Source of the DNA: CAXMQZ01 sp963707075
GTDB lineage: Bacteria; Acidobacteriota; Thermoanaerobaculia; Multivoradales; JAHEKO01
Length of the DNA: 64,000 nt
Direction of reading: 5' to 3'
NCBI GenBank assembly: GCA_963707075.1
Contig: CAVPOX010000002.1
Location: 682,001 to 746,000 of the forward strand
The position numbers and the translations under genes are program-made. Positions within the stretch are counted from its first letter, which is position 1, and each line of letters starts with the position of its first letter. Below are positions 8,662 to 16,655 of the stretch, in pieces. The notes beneath the pieces were generated by a model. It was not told the origin of the DNA. It saw only the letters and a program-made list of their open reading frames with translations, and made no database searches.

Positions 8662-11501
8662 ACTGCTGTCTCCTTGACAAAGGGATCTACCGCCGACTCC
8701 GCCAGGTGTCGGACTTCGACTTCCAGCCCCTGCACCTGCTCCTGGTGAGCTGCATAAAGAGCTGCAGCCGCCAAAGCGGCGCTGTCGGACTCGGGCGTCC
8801 CGGTCGCATCGAGAAATCCACCGAGAGTTGCCGGTTTGGGCTTGACCCGGATTCCGAACTGATTTGCACCGCGCTGCAGCTTCTCACCCAGTGGACAATC
8901 ATCAATCACGGCGAAGACATCCCGCTTGATACTCGCCTCCAGAGTGTTGTCCAGGAACTCGAGGGCGCGCGCGCGCAGCATCTGTTTGTCACTGATCAGG
9001 CTGAGATAGGCAGGCCACATCTGATCGCCGCCGTACAGCAGCGACAGCAGCCCGAACAGGTTGCGCAGGCTGTCCGCAGCCCGCTCCTCGAGAAGTTGGT
9101 CGAGCAGCGTCGGCACCTGATCTCCATCCCATCGGATGGTGCCACCGATGAGCAGCCCTTTCTCCGGCAGGCCAAGGCCTTGCAGGGCGGCGATGTGATT
9201 GAGATAGCTACTCGCCTCGAAAGAGATCTGCCGTCGGATCTCATCGGAGGCCTCGGACCAAAGCGCACCGGAGTCCTTGATCGAGGCGAGTGAAACCACC
9301 AGGTTGCGCCGATGGAAGGAGTCTTCACCTTCCTCCAATCCTCGCAGCAGGGCCCGGCTCGCGGCCAGCGTACCGATCTGGGCGATTGCCTTGGGCAACG
9401 CCCGTCGCACCCAAATCGGCTCGTCCGCGTCGTTCATGAAATGCACCAGGGCGGGAATCGCCGGCTCACCAAACGCCACCAGAGCCTCCCGTGCTTCGTG
9501 TTTGACCCGTCGGTTCTGCAGCAGCGAGACCAGGGTCGGCACATACATCGGATTGAATCCGTCGCGGGTTACCCGCCGACGAATGGCGGCGATTGCCTCG
9601 CGAATCACCATTTGATCAGCGTCGTAGAGAAGCCGAATGAGGTGTTCCTGGAATCGGGGCTCGTGGACCGCTCCGATCGCCTTCGCGGCCTCGGCACGCA
9701 CTTCCGGATCGGCGTCTGACAACAGATCTCGCAAGACCGCCACGGCTTCATCGAACATCTTCTGGTTCCCGTGGTTGGCGAGACAGGCCACCGCCGCTGC
9801 TCGAATGCCTGGATCGCCGTCATCCAGCTTCGGCAGCATCATCTCGGTCACGTCCTGACCCTGCATCCCTGCAAGTACTCGGATCGCCTCGGCACGCACA
9901 TCGGGGTCGCCGTCAGCCAGCCTCTTTTCGATAAGGGGAACCACATCGACCCGGCCCAGCTCGGACAGAATGACGAGAGTCCGCCGGCGAACCTCCGCAT
10001 CGTCGTGATAGAGCAAGAGAGGCGGGACGAGATCACCGCGATCGTTGGCGATCAACAGATCCAGGCTGTGCAATACCTGCCGGCTGTCCGAGCTTCCCAG
10101 AGACTCCAGCAGCAGCTCCAATGTCGTCACGTCAGACAAGTCGATCGGCACCGCATCATCTACGGTGCGCCCCTTGAGACCCGATCGAAAGGCATGCACA
10201 TAAGCCCGCGAAGCCAAGACGATGACCACCATCCAGACGGCGATCAGTACCAGTGAAATCCAACCGGCCTGTACGGCCGAAATCAGACCAAAGGTCACCG
10301 GCAGCAGCAAGAGGGCCGCCAGCCCCTTGGCGCCGCGTTGGATGAACACATCGATAAACGCCTTGGCTTTGACCCTGAGACCAGTGGAGACCGGGGCAAA
10401 CAGGAGCTCACGAGTCGACTGATCGAGGGAGTACCGCAACCCACTCTCGCCCACCTTGAGAATCAAGGCCGCAGCGATAAGCAACTCGGGAACCAGGCCC
10501 GCTGCGACAAACAGAGCGATGGTTCCCACACCCATGGTGACCGGCAACACCCGCAAGGCGAACCCGATGCCCAGGACCCGAAGGATCCTGCCAGCAAAGA
10601 CCAACTGGAAGACAAAGGCCGCAATCCCCATCGCACTGAAGAAATTGCCAAAGAATGCCGTGCGCTGATCCAGCGTCGTCGTGATCTGCTCCACGGCCCA
10701 GTTGAACTGCAGATCGACGATCTGGCCGACCATCACGGTCAGCACTACTACCGCGGCAATGGTCTGCAGTGGCCGCGAGCGTCGCAAGATCTCGAAACCA
10801 CCCCGGGCCTTGTCCAGCTTGCTCTGTGCTCCCTCCTCTTCGGATTCCACCCCTTCTCCGAGTGATCGCGCCCGATACATGAGCACGGCCACCGCCAACA
10901 GCAATCCTGCGGCCACCAGCGGCACCGTGCCGGTGCCAAAAGCCCGACTCGCCAGCCGCGCGATCTGACCTCCCAGGATGCCTCCCAGGAGCGCACCGGC
11001 TCCGATGAATCCAAAGAGTCGCTTCGCCTGTCGCGGATCGAAGAGGTGATTGGCAAAGAGCCAGAATTGACTCGCCAGCAGGCCATAGACAATCGAGGTA
11101 AAGACGTAGAAGGCTACAGCAACCCAGGTCCAGGGCTTGTCCATCAGCCACCAGAAGACGACCAGGATGCCGGCGACGACCAGGCACGAGAATGACAGCA
11201 ACTGGTCGACCCGAATGCGATCGACAATGCGGTTGTAGAGCCGCAGGATCGGGTAGGAGATCGAGGCCACCAGGAGGTAGACCAACGGCAGCCTGGAAGC
11301 ACCCAACGAGTCGATGAAGGTCGACTGACGAACTGTCTTGGTGGCGATCTGAAACGTCAGTAGCAGAAAAAGACACAGGAAGAGGAGTCCGGCGGCCTGC
11401 CCTTCTCCGGGGCGCAGATCTACCCCGAGACGTCTGATCAGGCGACGCCATCCGGCGTCGTGCGCGCTAGGCGCGCGAATCCCCTCTGCTTCCGCCGTCA
11501 T
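8634..11501 (-). CDS. NTT/Tlc-type nucleotide transporter-like membrane protein with HEAT repeats (copy 1)
   Basis: This 955-residue paralogue of the next gene starts with ATG at 11501, preceded by GAGGATAG. The N-terminal half (about residues 35-430) is polytopic, with LFDPRQAKRLFGFIGAG shared word for word by both copies. The NTT signature lies at about 354-395 (LRYSLDQSTRELLFAP, then KAKAFIDVFIQRGAKG). Residues about 445-850 are HEAT repeats such as LLYHDDAEVRRRTLVILSE and RLADGDPDVRAEAIRVLAG. The two copies stay alignable through their whole length, including the repeat part, which shows duplication of a complete two-domain gene. NTT proteins exchange ATP for ADP or import nucleotides across the inner membrane. 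Whether this clade moves ATP, and in which direction, cannot be read from sequence. Confidence 0.8.
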   Translation of the reverse strand: MTAEAEGIRAPSAHDAGWRRLIRRLGVDLRPGEGQAAGLLFLCLFLLLTFQIATKTVRQSTFIDSLGASRLPLVYLLVASISYPILRLYNRIVDRIRVDQLLSFSCLVVAGILVVFWWLMDKPWTWVAVAFYVFTSIVYGLLASQFWLFANHLFDPRQAKRLFGFIGAGALLGGILGGQIARLASRAFGTGTVPLVAAGLLLAVAVLMYRARSLGEGVESEEEGAQSKLDKARGGFEILRRSRPLQTIAAVVVLTVMVGQIVDLQFNWAVEQITTTLDQRTAFFGNFFSAMGIAAFVFQLVFAGRILRVLGIGFALRVLPVTMGVGTIALFVAAGLVPELLIAAALILKVGESGLRYSLDQSTRELLFAPVSTGLRVKAKAFIDVFIQRGAKGLAALLLLPVTFGLISAVQAGWISLVLIAVWMVVIVLASRAYVHAFRSGLKGRTVDDAVPIDLSDVTTLELLLESLGSSDSRQVLHSLDLLIANDRGDLVPPLLLYHDDAEVRRRTLVILSELGRVDVVPLIEKRLADGDPDVRAEAIRVLAGMQGQDVTEMMLPKLDDGDPGIRAAAVACLANHGNQKMFDEAVAVLRDLLSDADPEVRAEAAKAIGAVHEPRFQEHLIRLLYDADQMVIREAIAAIRRRVTRDGFNPMYVPTLVSLLQNRRVKHEAREALVAFGEPAIPALVHFMNDADEPIWVRRALPKAIAQIGTLAASRALLRGLEEGEDSFHRRNLVVSLASIKDSGALWSEASDEIRRQISFEASSYLNHIAALQGLGLPEKGLLIGGTIRWDGDQVPTLLDQLLEERAADSLRNLFGLLSLLYGGDQMWPAYLSLISDKQMLRARALEFLDNTLEASIKRDVFAVIDDCPLGEKLQRGANQFGIRVKPKPATLGGFLDATGTPESDSAALAAAALYAAHQEQVQGLEVEVRHLAESAVDPFVKETAVWIKGRLDL

Positions 11502-11522
11502 CGATGCCTATCCTCGTTGAAC

Positions 11523-11541
11523 AATATAGTCCAACTTGGAC
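11523..11541 (-). promoter_or_regulatory. Candidate -10 element and 13-bp inverted repeat upstream of the NTT-HEAT operon
   Basis: On the minus strand the perfect inverted repeat GTCCAAGTTGGAC (11529-11541, 6-1-6) is immediately followed by TATATT (11523-11528), about 21 bases before the start codon at 11501. In this GC-rich DNA the AT-rich hexamer is a plausible -10 box, and the repeat would sit in the promoter spacer, the usual place for a repressor operator. No convincing -35 hexamer was found at 17 bases, so the promoter assignment is tentative. Confidence 0.35.
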
Positions 11542-11560
11542 AGGCAAGGAAAAGTGACAC

Positions 11561-11842
11561 CTACCAGCGGTCTCGTCCGCCGCCACCACCGCCGCCAGTG
11601 CGCTCTCGAGCAATGCTGACTCTGAGAGTGCGACCACCGAAATCGGTGCTGTCCAGAGCGGCGATCGCCTTCTCCACCCCCTCGTCATCCATCTCGACAA
11701 ACCCGAATCCACGAGGCTGCCCCGAGTGCCGATCGCTGATCAGGTTGACCGACTCGACGGCACCGAACTCGGAGAACTTGTCTCGCACCTCATCCTCTGT
11801 TGCGCTGAAAGGAAGGTTTCCCACATAGATCCTCTTCGACAT
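11561..11842 (-). CDS. Small RNA-binding protein with one RRM domain
   Basis: The protein has 93 residues and starts with RIYVGNLPFSA, the RNP2 motif of an RNA recognition motif, followed by the RNP1 motif RGFGFVEM and the usual alpha/beta pattern through residue 80. The C-terminus is a short Gly-rich tail ending in Arg/Asp/Trp, as in bacterial and cyanobacterial glycine-rich RNA-binding proteins. Such proteins bind single-stranded RNA and are often tied to cold or stress responses. It is 59 bases upstream of the NTT-HEAT genes on the same strand, but that gap contains its own candidate promoter, so joint transcription is uncertain. Confidence 0.9.
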   Translation of the reverse strand: MSKRIYVGNLPFSATEDEVRDKFSEFGAVESVNLISDRHSGQPRGFGFVEMDDEGVEKAIAALDSTDFGGRTLRVSIARERTGGGGGGGRDRW

Positions 11843-12027
11843 GACTCCTCCTCAGTTTAAGGCCGATGTGTCTACGATCGACTCGATGGTTTGCAGGGCT
11901 CAGGATGCACTAGGAGATCGGCGGAAATCGGGAAGTGGTGGTAGGCCGCTTCGAATCGGAAACCTACAATCGCCATGGCGCGACCAATATGCGGCAATTA
12001 CGCTAACACAGAATCCTCACCGAACAC

Positions 12028-14520
12028 CTACTCGGGAACTCCGATGCGTCGCAGTAGATCGTCGAAGCGAGGATCGTCCCGGATCGGGTCGAGCAGCGGA
12101 GAAAAGGTCAGATGCAGCAACTGCGGCGTCCGCTCGGCGTACGCCTGCTCCAGCCACTCGAAGGCCTCGTCGGCCTGGGCTGCAGCAGCATAAAGTGAAG
12201 CGATGCCGTAGGGGTCGTTGCGCTCGGGTCGGGAGGCCACCAGCTCGGCATGAGCCAACATGGCTCCTGGTGGACCGTTCTCGGCAAATCCTCTATCCAT
12301 GGCCTGGGCGATCTCGGACTCGGGTCCATAGACCCTTTCGCGCCACTGCGTGAGGGCAGCCTCATGCTCGCCCTTGAGCCAGAGCGCCCAACCCATGTAG
12401 TACTCGGAGGCACCGCTCTCGATCCCCAGGGCGCGAGTCCTGTTCGCCTCGACAAGCGCCTCTTCGTAACGTCCACAGACAGTCAGGTGGGCCGTGACAA
12501 AGGAATGCGCCCATCCCCCCATCGGATCGTAGCTGCGACCGCGAAGAACCTGCTCGACCGAGCCGTCGCAGTCTCCCATCACCATCAGGTAGTCGGCATA
12601 GCCGTGGTAAGACATCGTTTGTGTCGGGTCGAGCTCGATCGCCAGCTCCAGCTCCTGCCGGGCCGTTTCCCAGTCCCAGTCGAAAAAGAGCGCGATGTAT
12701 CCAATCGTGGTGTGCGCCATCCCCTGACCCGCATCGAGCTCCAAAGCCTTTCGTGCCGCCTCCAGGGCCTTGGGGATCATCTCGTCGGGCGGAGCCAGTC
12801 CGAAGAAGCCGTGGATCAGGTAACTGCCCGCGAGTTCGGCCCAAGCCCCGGCGAAGGTCGGGTCGAGCTCAACCGCTCGAAGCTGCAGTTCGAGAGCCTT
12901 GGGGAAGTCTTCGAATTGTCCCGAATTGAAGTAGTACTTCCCCTTGAGAAAGAGCTCGTGTGCAGCAGGATCCACAGTGGGGGCCGCGGTGAGTCGCTGG
13001 TGCTGCTCATCGGTCAGCGTGATCTCGATCTCGCGGGCGATACCCCGAGCCACCTCACTGAGCAGGGCCAGCACGTCTTCGAGCTCTCGGTCGTAGCTCT
13101 GTGCCCATAGGTGCCGATCGCTGCGGCCATCGATAAGCTGGGCCGTGATGCGGACCCGATTGCCGGATCGCAGAACGGATCCCTCGACAAGCGCGTCGAC
13201 GCCGAGCTCCTGTGCGATCTCTGGAACCGATTTGGTGGATTCGGCGTAGAGCATCGCCGAGGTCCGTGAGATCACCCGCAAGGCGCTGATCTTGGCCAGG
13301 TCGGTGATCAGGGCCTCGTGCATCCCTTCGACGAAGTAGTCCTGCTCGGGATCGTTCATCAGATTGTCCAGCGGCAGCACGGCCAGGGACTGGATGCTCG
13401 GCGTCTCGGTGCCCGGCGGTCCATCGACAGCCCGACGCACCATCAGATAGCCGATTACACAGCCGATCACCAGTGCCAGAACTACACCCGCCACTCTCAC
13501 CCAATGCGCCACGGAGCCCTCTGGGCGATCGGGGCCTATCCGGCTCTGGGACAGGGCATGCTCCTCGAGAATCGCCTCGGTATCGAGCTCTCGTGCCAGA
13601 TCTGCCAGCTCGTTGCGCAAGTCCTTGGCCGACTGATAACGGCGATCGGCATCCTTCTCGAGACAGCGTCGGATGATCCGACTCAGATGATGCGGCAACG
13701 CAGGTCTGACCCGGTCGGGGGGAGGCGGCGAATCGCGCAGGATCGCTGACATCAGATCGGCAGAGGTCCGTCCATCGAATGCCCGTCTGCCAACTGCCAT
13801 CTCATACAGAACCAGACCCAGCGAGAACAAGTCGGAACGCTCGTCGACAGAATCTCCCCGTACCTGCTCCGGCGACATGTAGCCGACCGTCCCCAGCACC
13901 ATGCCTGTACGGGTTTCCAGGCTAGCAGTCGCCGCGGCCGTGGCCTCTGCGGCTTCGACCTCCCGTCCGATCGACTTGGCCAGGCCGAAGTCGAGAATCT
14001 TTGGACGGCCCTCATGATCGATCAGGATATTTTCTGGTTTGAGATCGCGATGAATGATCCCCTTGGCATGAGCCGCAGCCAACGCGTCGGCCAATGCGAC
14101 GGCCAGCGCGAAGAACCGCCCCAACGGCATACCGCTCTGCGGGATTGATCGGGACAGGGTCTCGCCTTCCACAAGCTCCATGGTCATGAAGCACAAGGCA
14201 GGACCCACCCCCTGCTCTGGCGACGAGCCGCCGTCGGGTTGGCGTGGTTGCCCCTCCTCCACAGAGAAGACGGTGACGATGTTGGGGTGATTGAGCGCTG
14301 CCAGCGACTTGGCCTCGCGCTGGAAGCGTCGGCGCCTGTCGGGATCCCGTACGAACTCTGGCGGCAGGATCTTCAGGGCAACCCAACGCTCCAGTCGCCC
14401 GTCCCTGGCACGAAAGACCTCTCCCATGCCACCGTGCCCCAGCAGCGCCTCGATGGAATAGTCACCAAGAACTGTCCCCTTGGCGAGCGACTCGGGTGGG
14501 CCATGTACCTTGTCGACCAC
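12028..14520 (-). CDS. Membrane Ser/Thr protein kinase with TolB-like domain and TPR repeats
   Basis: This 830-residue protein begins with a Hanks-type kinase domain (about 19-300): Gly loop LGHGGMGEVF, VALKIL Lys, HRDLKPENIL, DFGLAK and GTVGYMSPEQ. A basic linker leads to one membrane helix (about 343-360, VLALVIGCVIGYLMV). The outer part starts with a TolB-N-like adenylate-cyclase-associated domain (SLAVLPLDNL, DALVEGSVLRSG, about 375-510) and ends in TPR repeats. The architecture is common in Acidobacteriota and points to signalling across the membrane with a protein-interaction sensor. The start is GTG. Targets are unknown. No ligand-binding PASTA repeats are present. Confidence 0.88.
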   Translation of the reverse strand: MVDKVHGPPESLAKGTVLGDYSIEALLGHGGMGEVFRARDGRLERWVALKILPPEFVRDPDRRRRFQREAKSLAALNHPNIVTVFSVEEGQPRQPDGGSSPEQGVGPALCFMTMELVEGETLSRSIPQSGMPLGRFFALAVALADALAAAHAKGIIHRDLKPENILIDHEGRPKILDFGLAKSIGREVEAAEATAAATASLETRTGMVLGTVGYMSPEQVRGDSVDERSDLFSLGLVLYEMAVGRRAFDGRTSADLMSAILRDSPPPPDRVRPALPHHLSRIIRRCLEKDADRRYQSAKDLRNELADLARELDTEAILEEHALSQSRIGPDRPEGSVAHWVRVAGVVLALVIGCVIGYLMVRRAVDGPPGTETPSIQSLAVLPLDNLMNDPEQDYFVEGMHEALITDLAKISALRVISRTSAMLYAESTKSVPEIAQELGVDALVEGSVLRSGNRVRITAQLIDGRSDRHLWAQSYDRELEDVLALLSEVARGIAREIEITLTDEQHQRLTAAPTVDPAAHELFLKGKYYFNSGQFEDFPKALELQLRAVELDPTFAGAWAELAGSYLIHGFFGLAPPDEMIPKALEAARKALELDAGQGMAHTTIGYIALFFDWDWETARQELELAIELDPTQTMSYHGYADYLMVMGDCDGSVEQVLRGRSYDPMGGWAHSFVTAHLTVCGRYEEALVEANRTRALGIESGASEYYMGWALWLKGEHEAALTQWRERVYGPESEIAQAMDRGFAENGPPGAMLAHAELVASRPERNDPYGIASLYAAAAQADEAFEWLEQAYAERTPQLLHLTFSPLLDPIRDDPRFDDLLRRIGVPE

Positions 14521-14590
14521 AGCTGCTCCAGCGCCTCAGGCCTTCCCTGGCCTCGAGCCCCAGCTTAACTCCAAACGTAGCAGCGAGGGA

Positions 14591-15805
14591 TCACTCGTAA
14601 CTCTTGCGAAACCGCCTCCAGGCTTCGTCGACCAGCTGCGCCATCTCCAGGCTGATCTCGTAGATCCGGCTCTCGTCTCTCCTCAGCTGACGCAGCAGGG
14701 TCCGGCGCACCTGGAGGTCGAGATCTGGCGCCACCTGGTTGGTATGTCCTCGACCGAGTTGCACCCCGATGTCATACGCTACCTCTCCCAACTCTGACGG
14801 CGATTGGAAGCTCTCGAGAATATTGACCTCGGCATAGTTGTCGACCCAGGCGTGAATCCAGAAGGTGAGGTTGTCGAACAGGACATAGCCCAACAGGGTG
14901 TAAGGCTGATAGGCAATGAGCGACTGCCCGATGAGAATCCGCAGTGGCTCGTTGCCCCGGCCAACAGAGATACAGTCGATCGCTTGCAGGTCTCGAACCT
15001 GTTTGAGCTCGAGCACCACATCATCGGTAGGCGTTGCCTCAGCACCCCTGATCCGCACCAGGTACTTGCGGTCGAGAGCACTGCCAATTCCCAGACGCAG
15101 ATACCCCACCTCGACGATCTCGAAATACTCGGGGCCGAGCTCGGGATGCTGTTGGTGCATGATCTCGACATAGGGAGCCATGGCCTCGGTCAGACTCTTG
15201 GCCTCCGCTGCCGGCACCGGGTCGACGATCGAATCGACCCATTCGAAGTACTCCTCACGGTCGTAGGTGAAATTCGCGCGCAATCGCCTCGCAACGGCCG
15301 GCTCCGGCGCCTCGACGGACGGATCTTCGAGGGCGGCTCGATAGCCAGCCATGAACCGGCCGATGATGGTCTCCGCTTCAGCATCCCACCCGTTGAGTTG
15401 GCAGGCCAGCCGCAGTGAGACGGTCAATCGCATGATGTCGATGACCGCCGGTCCCTTCGAGGAGTCGTCGAAATCGGTCAGCCCCCGTCCCAGATCGGTC
15501 ACCGCGTACTGCTCGACGTGGGCGTCCCCATGGAGGTTGAAGATCGGCACCCCATCGAGAAGATGTCCGGCTCGCCGACAGACCTCCTGGCTGAACGGGA
15601 TATTGATGAACCGCAGGTAGCCATGGGGACTGGCAACGATGCGCTCGAGCAGAGCGGGATTGTCCGAGAAATCGTTAGCGGCCGGATCGACAAAGAGAGG
15701 GTTCCCCTGCTCTACGCTGGCTACCGGCTCCTGTCGCCGGCAGGCAGAGAAGATCAGCACGGCGACGCCCAGCAGGGTCAGGTGAGTTCGCAGAGGCACC
15801 ATCAT
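14591..15805 (-). CDS. DUF2252 kinase-fold lipoprotein
   Basis: The 404-residue protein carries a probable lipoprotein signal (VLIFSAC, Cys22; the -3 position is Phe, slightly atypical). The body matches DUF2252, a family related to aminoglycoside-phosphotransferase-like kinases: NLHGDAHVEQ (about 91-99) corresponds to the catalytic-loop HGDxHxxN, and LTDFDDSS (about 109-116) to the metal-binding Asp motif. DUF2252 members are usually cytosolic, so an export signal is notable. It lies between a Ser/Thr kinase gene and a secreted propeller gene on the same strand. Substrate and activity are unknown. The Asn of the catalytic loop appears as Gln here, so the active site may be altered. Confidence 0.75.
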   Translation of the reverse strand: MMVPLRTHLTLLGVAVLIFSACRRQEPVASVEQGNPLFVDPAANDFSDNPALLERIVASPHGYLRFINIPFSQEVCRRAGHLLDGVPIFNLHGDAHVEQYAVTDLGRGLTDFDDSSKGPAVIDIMRLTVSLRLACQLNGWDAEAETIIGRFMAGYRAALEDPSVEAPEPAVARRLRANFTYDREEYFEWVDSIVDPVPAAEAKSLTEAMAPYVEIMHQQHPELGPEYFEIVEVGYLRLGIGSALDRKYLVRIRGAEATPTDDVVLELKQVRDLQAIDCISVGRGNEPLRILIGQSLIAYQPYTLLGYVLFDNLTFWIHAWVDNYAEVNILESFQSPSELGEVAYDIGVQLGRGHTNQVAPDLDLQVRRTLLRQLRRDESRIYEISLEMAQLVDEAWRRFRKSYE

Positions 15806-15854
15806 CTATCGACTTTCGCTATCGAGCTCGAGGTGTCGGGTCTTCCCGAGACCT

Positions 15855-16610
15855 TCACTCTGCGTTCGTGATCGCAAGTGGTCCGGCGTCGGTCACCGAT
15901 GCTATCTGATTCGAGTCCACCAGGACCTGGCTATTGCCAAACGGGTCGACGCTTTCGAGGCTGCGGGCACCGTCCTTGTCCTGACGCAGCAACAAGAACT
16001 TATTCTCACCCATGGCTGCCAGCCCGAGAACTCTGTCCCCCGCCAACTCGACGAAGATCTTCACCGAACCGTCGGCTTCCAGCTTCGCGACCTCGGAGGT
16101 GTTGCCGAAGAAGACACGCCCGTAAGGTGTGACCGCCAGCGAGTGGATCTTGCTGATGTTGTCCGTGACGAGAACAGGAAGGGTATCGCCACCCGGTAGC
16201 GACCGTTCGATGTTCTTGTAATCCCTGGCGACGTAGACCGAACCGTCTCGCCCGAGATCTCCAGGCCGACCGCCGAACAGAGATTTCAGAGCCTTTGGCG
16301 GCTTGGCCATCTCGGCACCACCGTTGCTATCTATCTTCCAGACGGTCTTCTTTTCGCCGAGGTAGAGCTCTCCATCGAGCGTCAGTACGAGATTCTGAAG
16401 ATGATCGCCCGCCGACACACCTTCCAGGCCCGAAGCCACTGACAGCTCTCCCTCGCAGAAACGCAGCAAGCGATTCCGCTCGAGATCGACAAATAGCACC
16501 GCACCTTCGGGAGTGACCTCCAGCGCATGAGAGACAGGGCCCGCCTCTACCGGCATGGCGACCACTGCTGTCAACAACGCTGCCGACAGAAGAAGCCGAG
16601 TTGAGCTCAT
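15855..16610 (-). CDS. Secreted NHL/SMP-30-like beta-propeller protein
   Basis: From the ATG at 16610 the protein has about 251 residues, beginning with a signal peptide (RLLLSAALLTAVVAMPVEAG). The mature part is a series of four-stranded blade-like repeats with motifs such as VTPEGAVLFVDLE, LTLDGELYLGEKK, LGRDGSVYVARD and VTPYGRVFFGNT, as in NHL or gluconolactonase-like propellers. No catalytic metal set of SMP-30 enzymes could be picked out, so a binding role in the periplasm is more likely than lactonase activity. It lies between the DUF2252 lipoprotein and a Ser/Thr kinase on the same strand with short gaps. The upstream in-frame start at 16625 would add only five residues. Confidence 0.7.
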   Translation of the reverse strand: MSSTRLLLSAALLTAVVAMPVEAGPVSHALEVTPEGAVLFVDLERNRLLRFCEGELSVASGLEGVSAGDHLQNLVLTLDGELYLGEKKTVWKIDSNGGAEMAKPPKALKSLFGGRPGDLGRDGSVYVARDYKNIERSLPGGDTLPVLVTDNISKIHSLAVTPYGRVFFGNTSEVAKLEADGSVKIFVELAGDRVLGLAAMGENKFLLLRQDKDGARSLESVDPFGNSQVLVDSNQIASVTDAGPLAITNAE

Positions 16611-16655
16611 GGGATTCCCCTCCAAACTGTGATCTACCGCAGATACTACCGCGAG

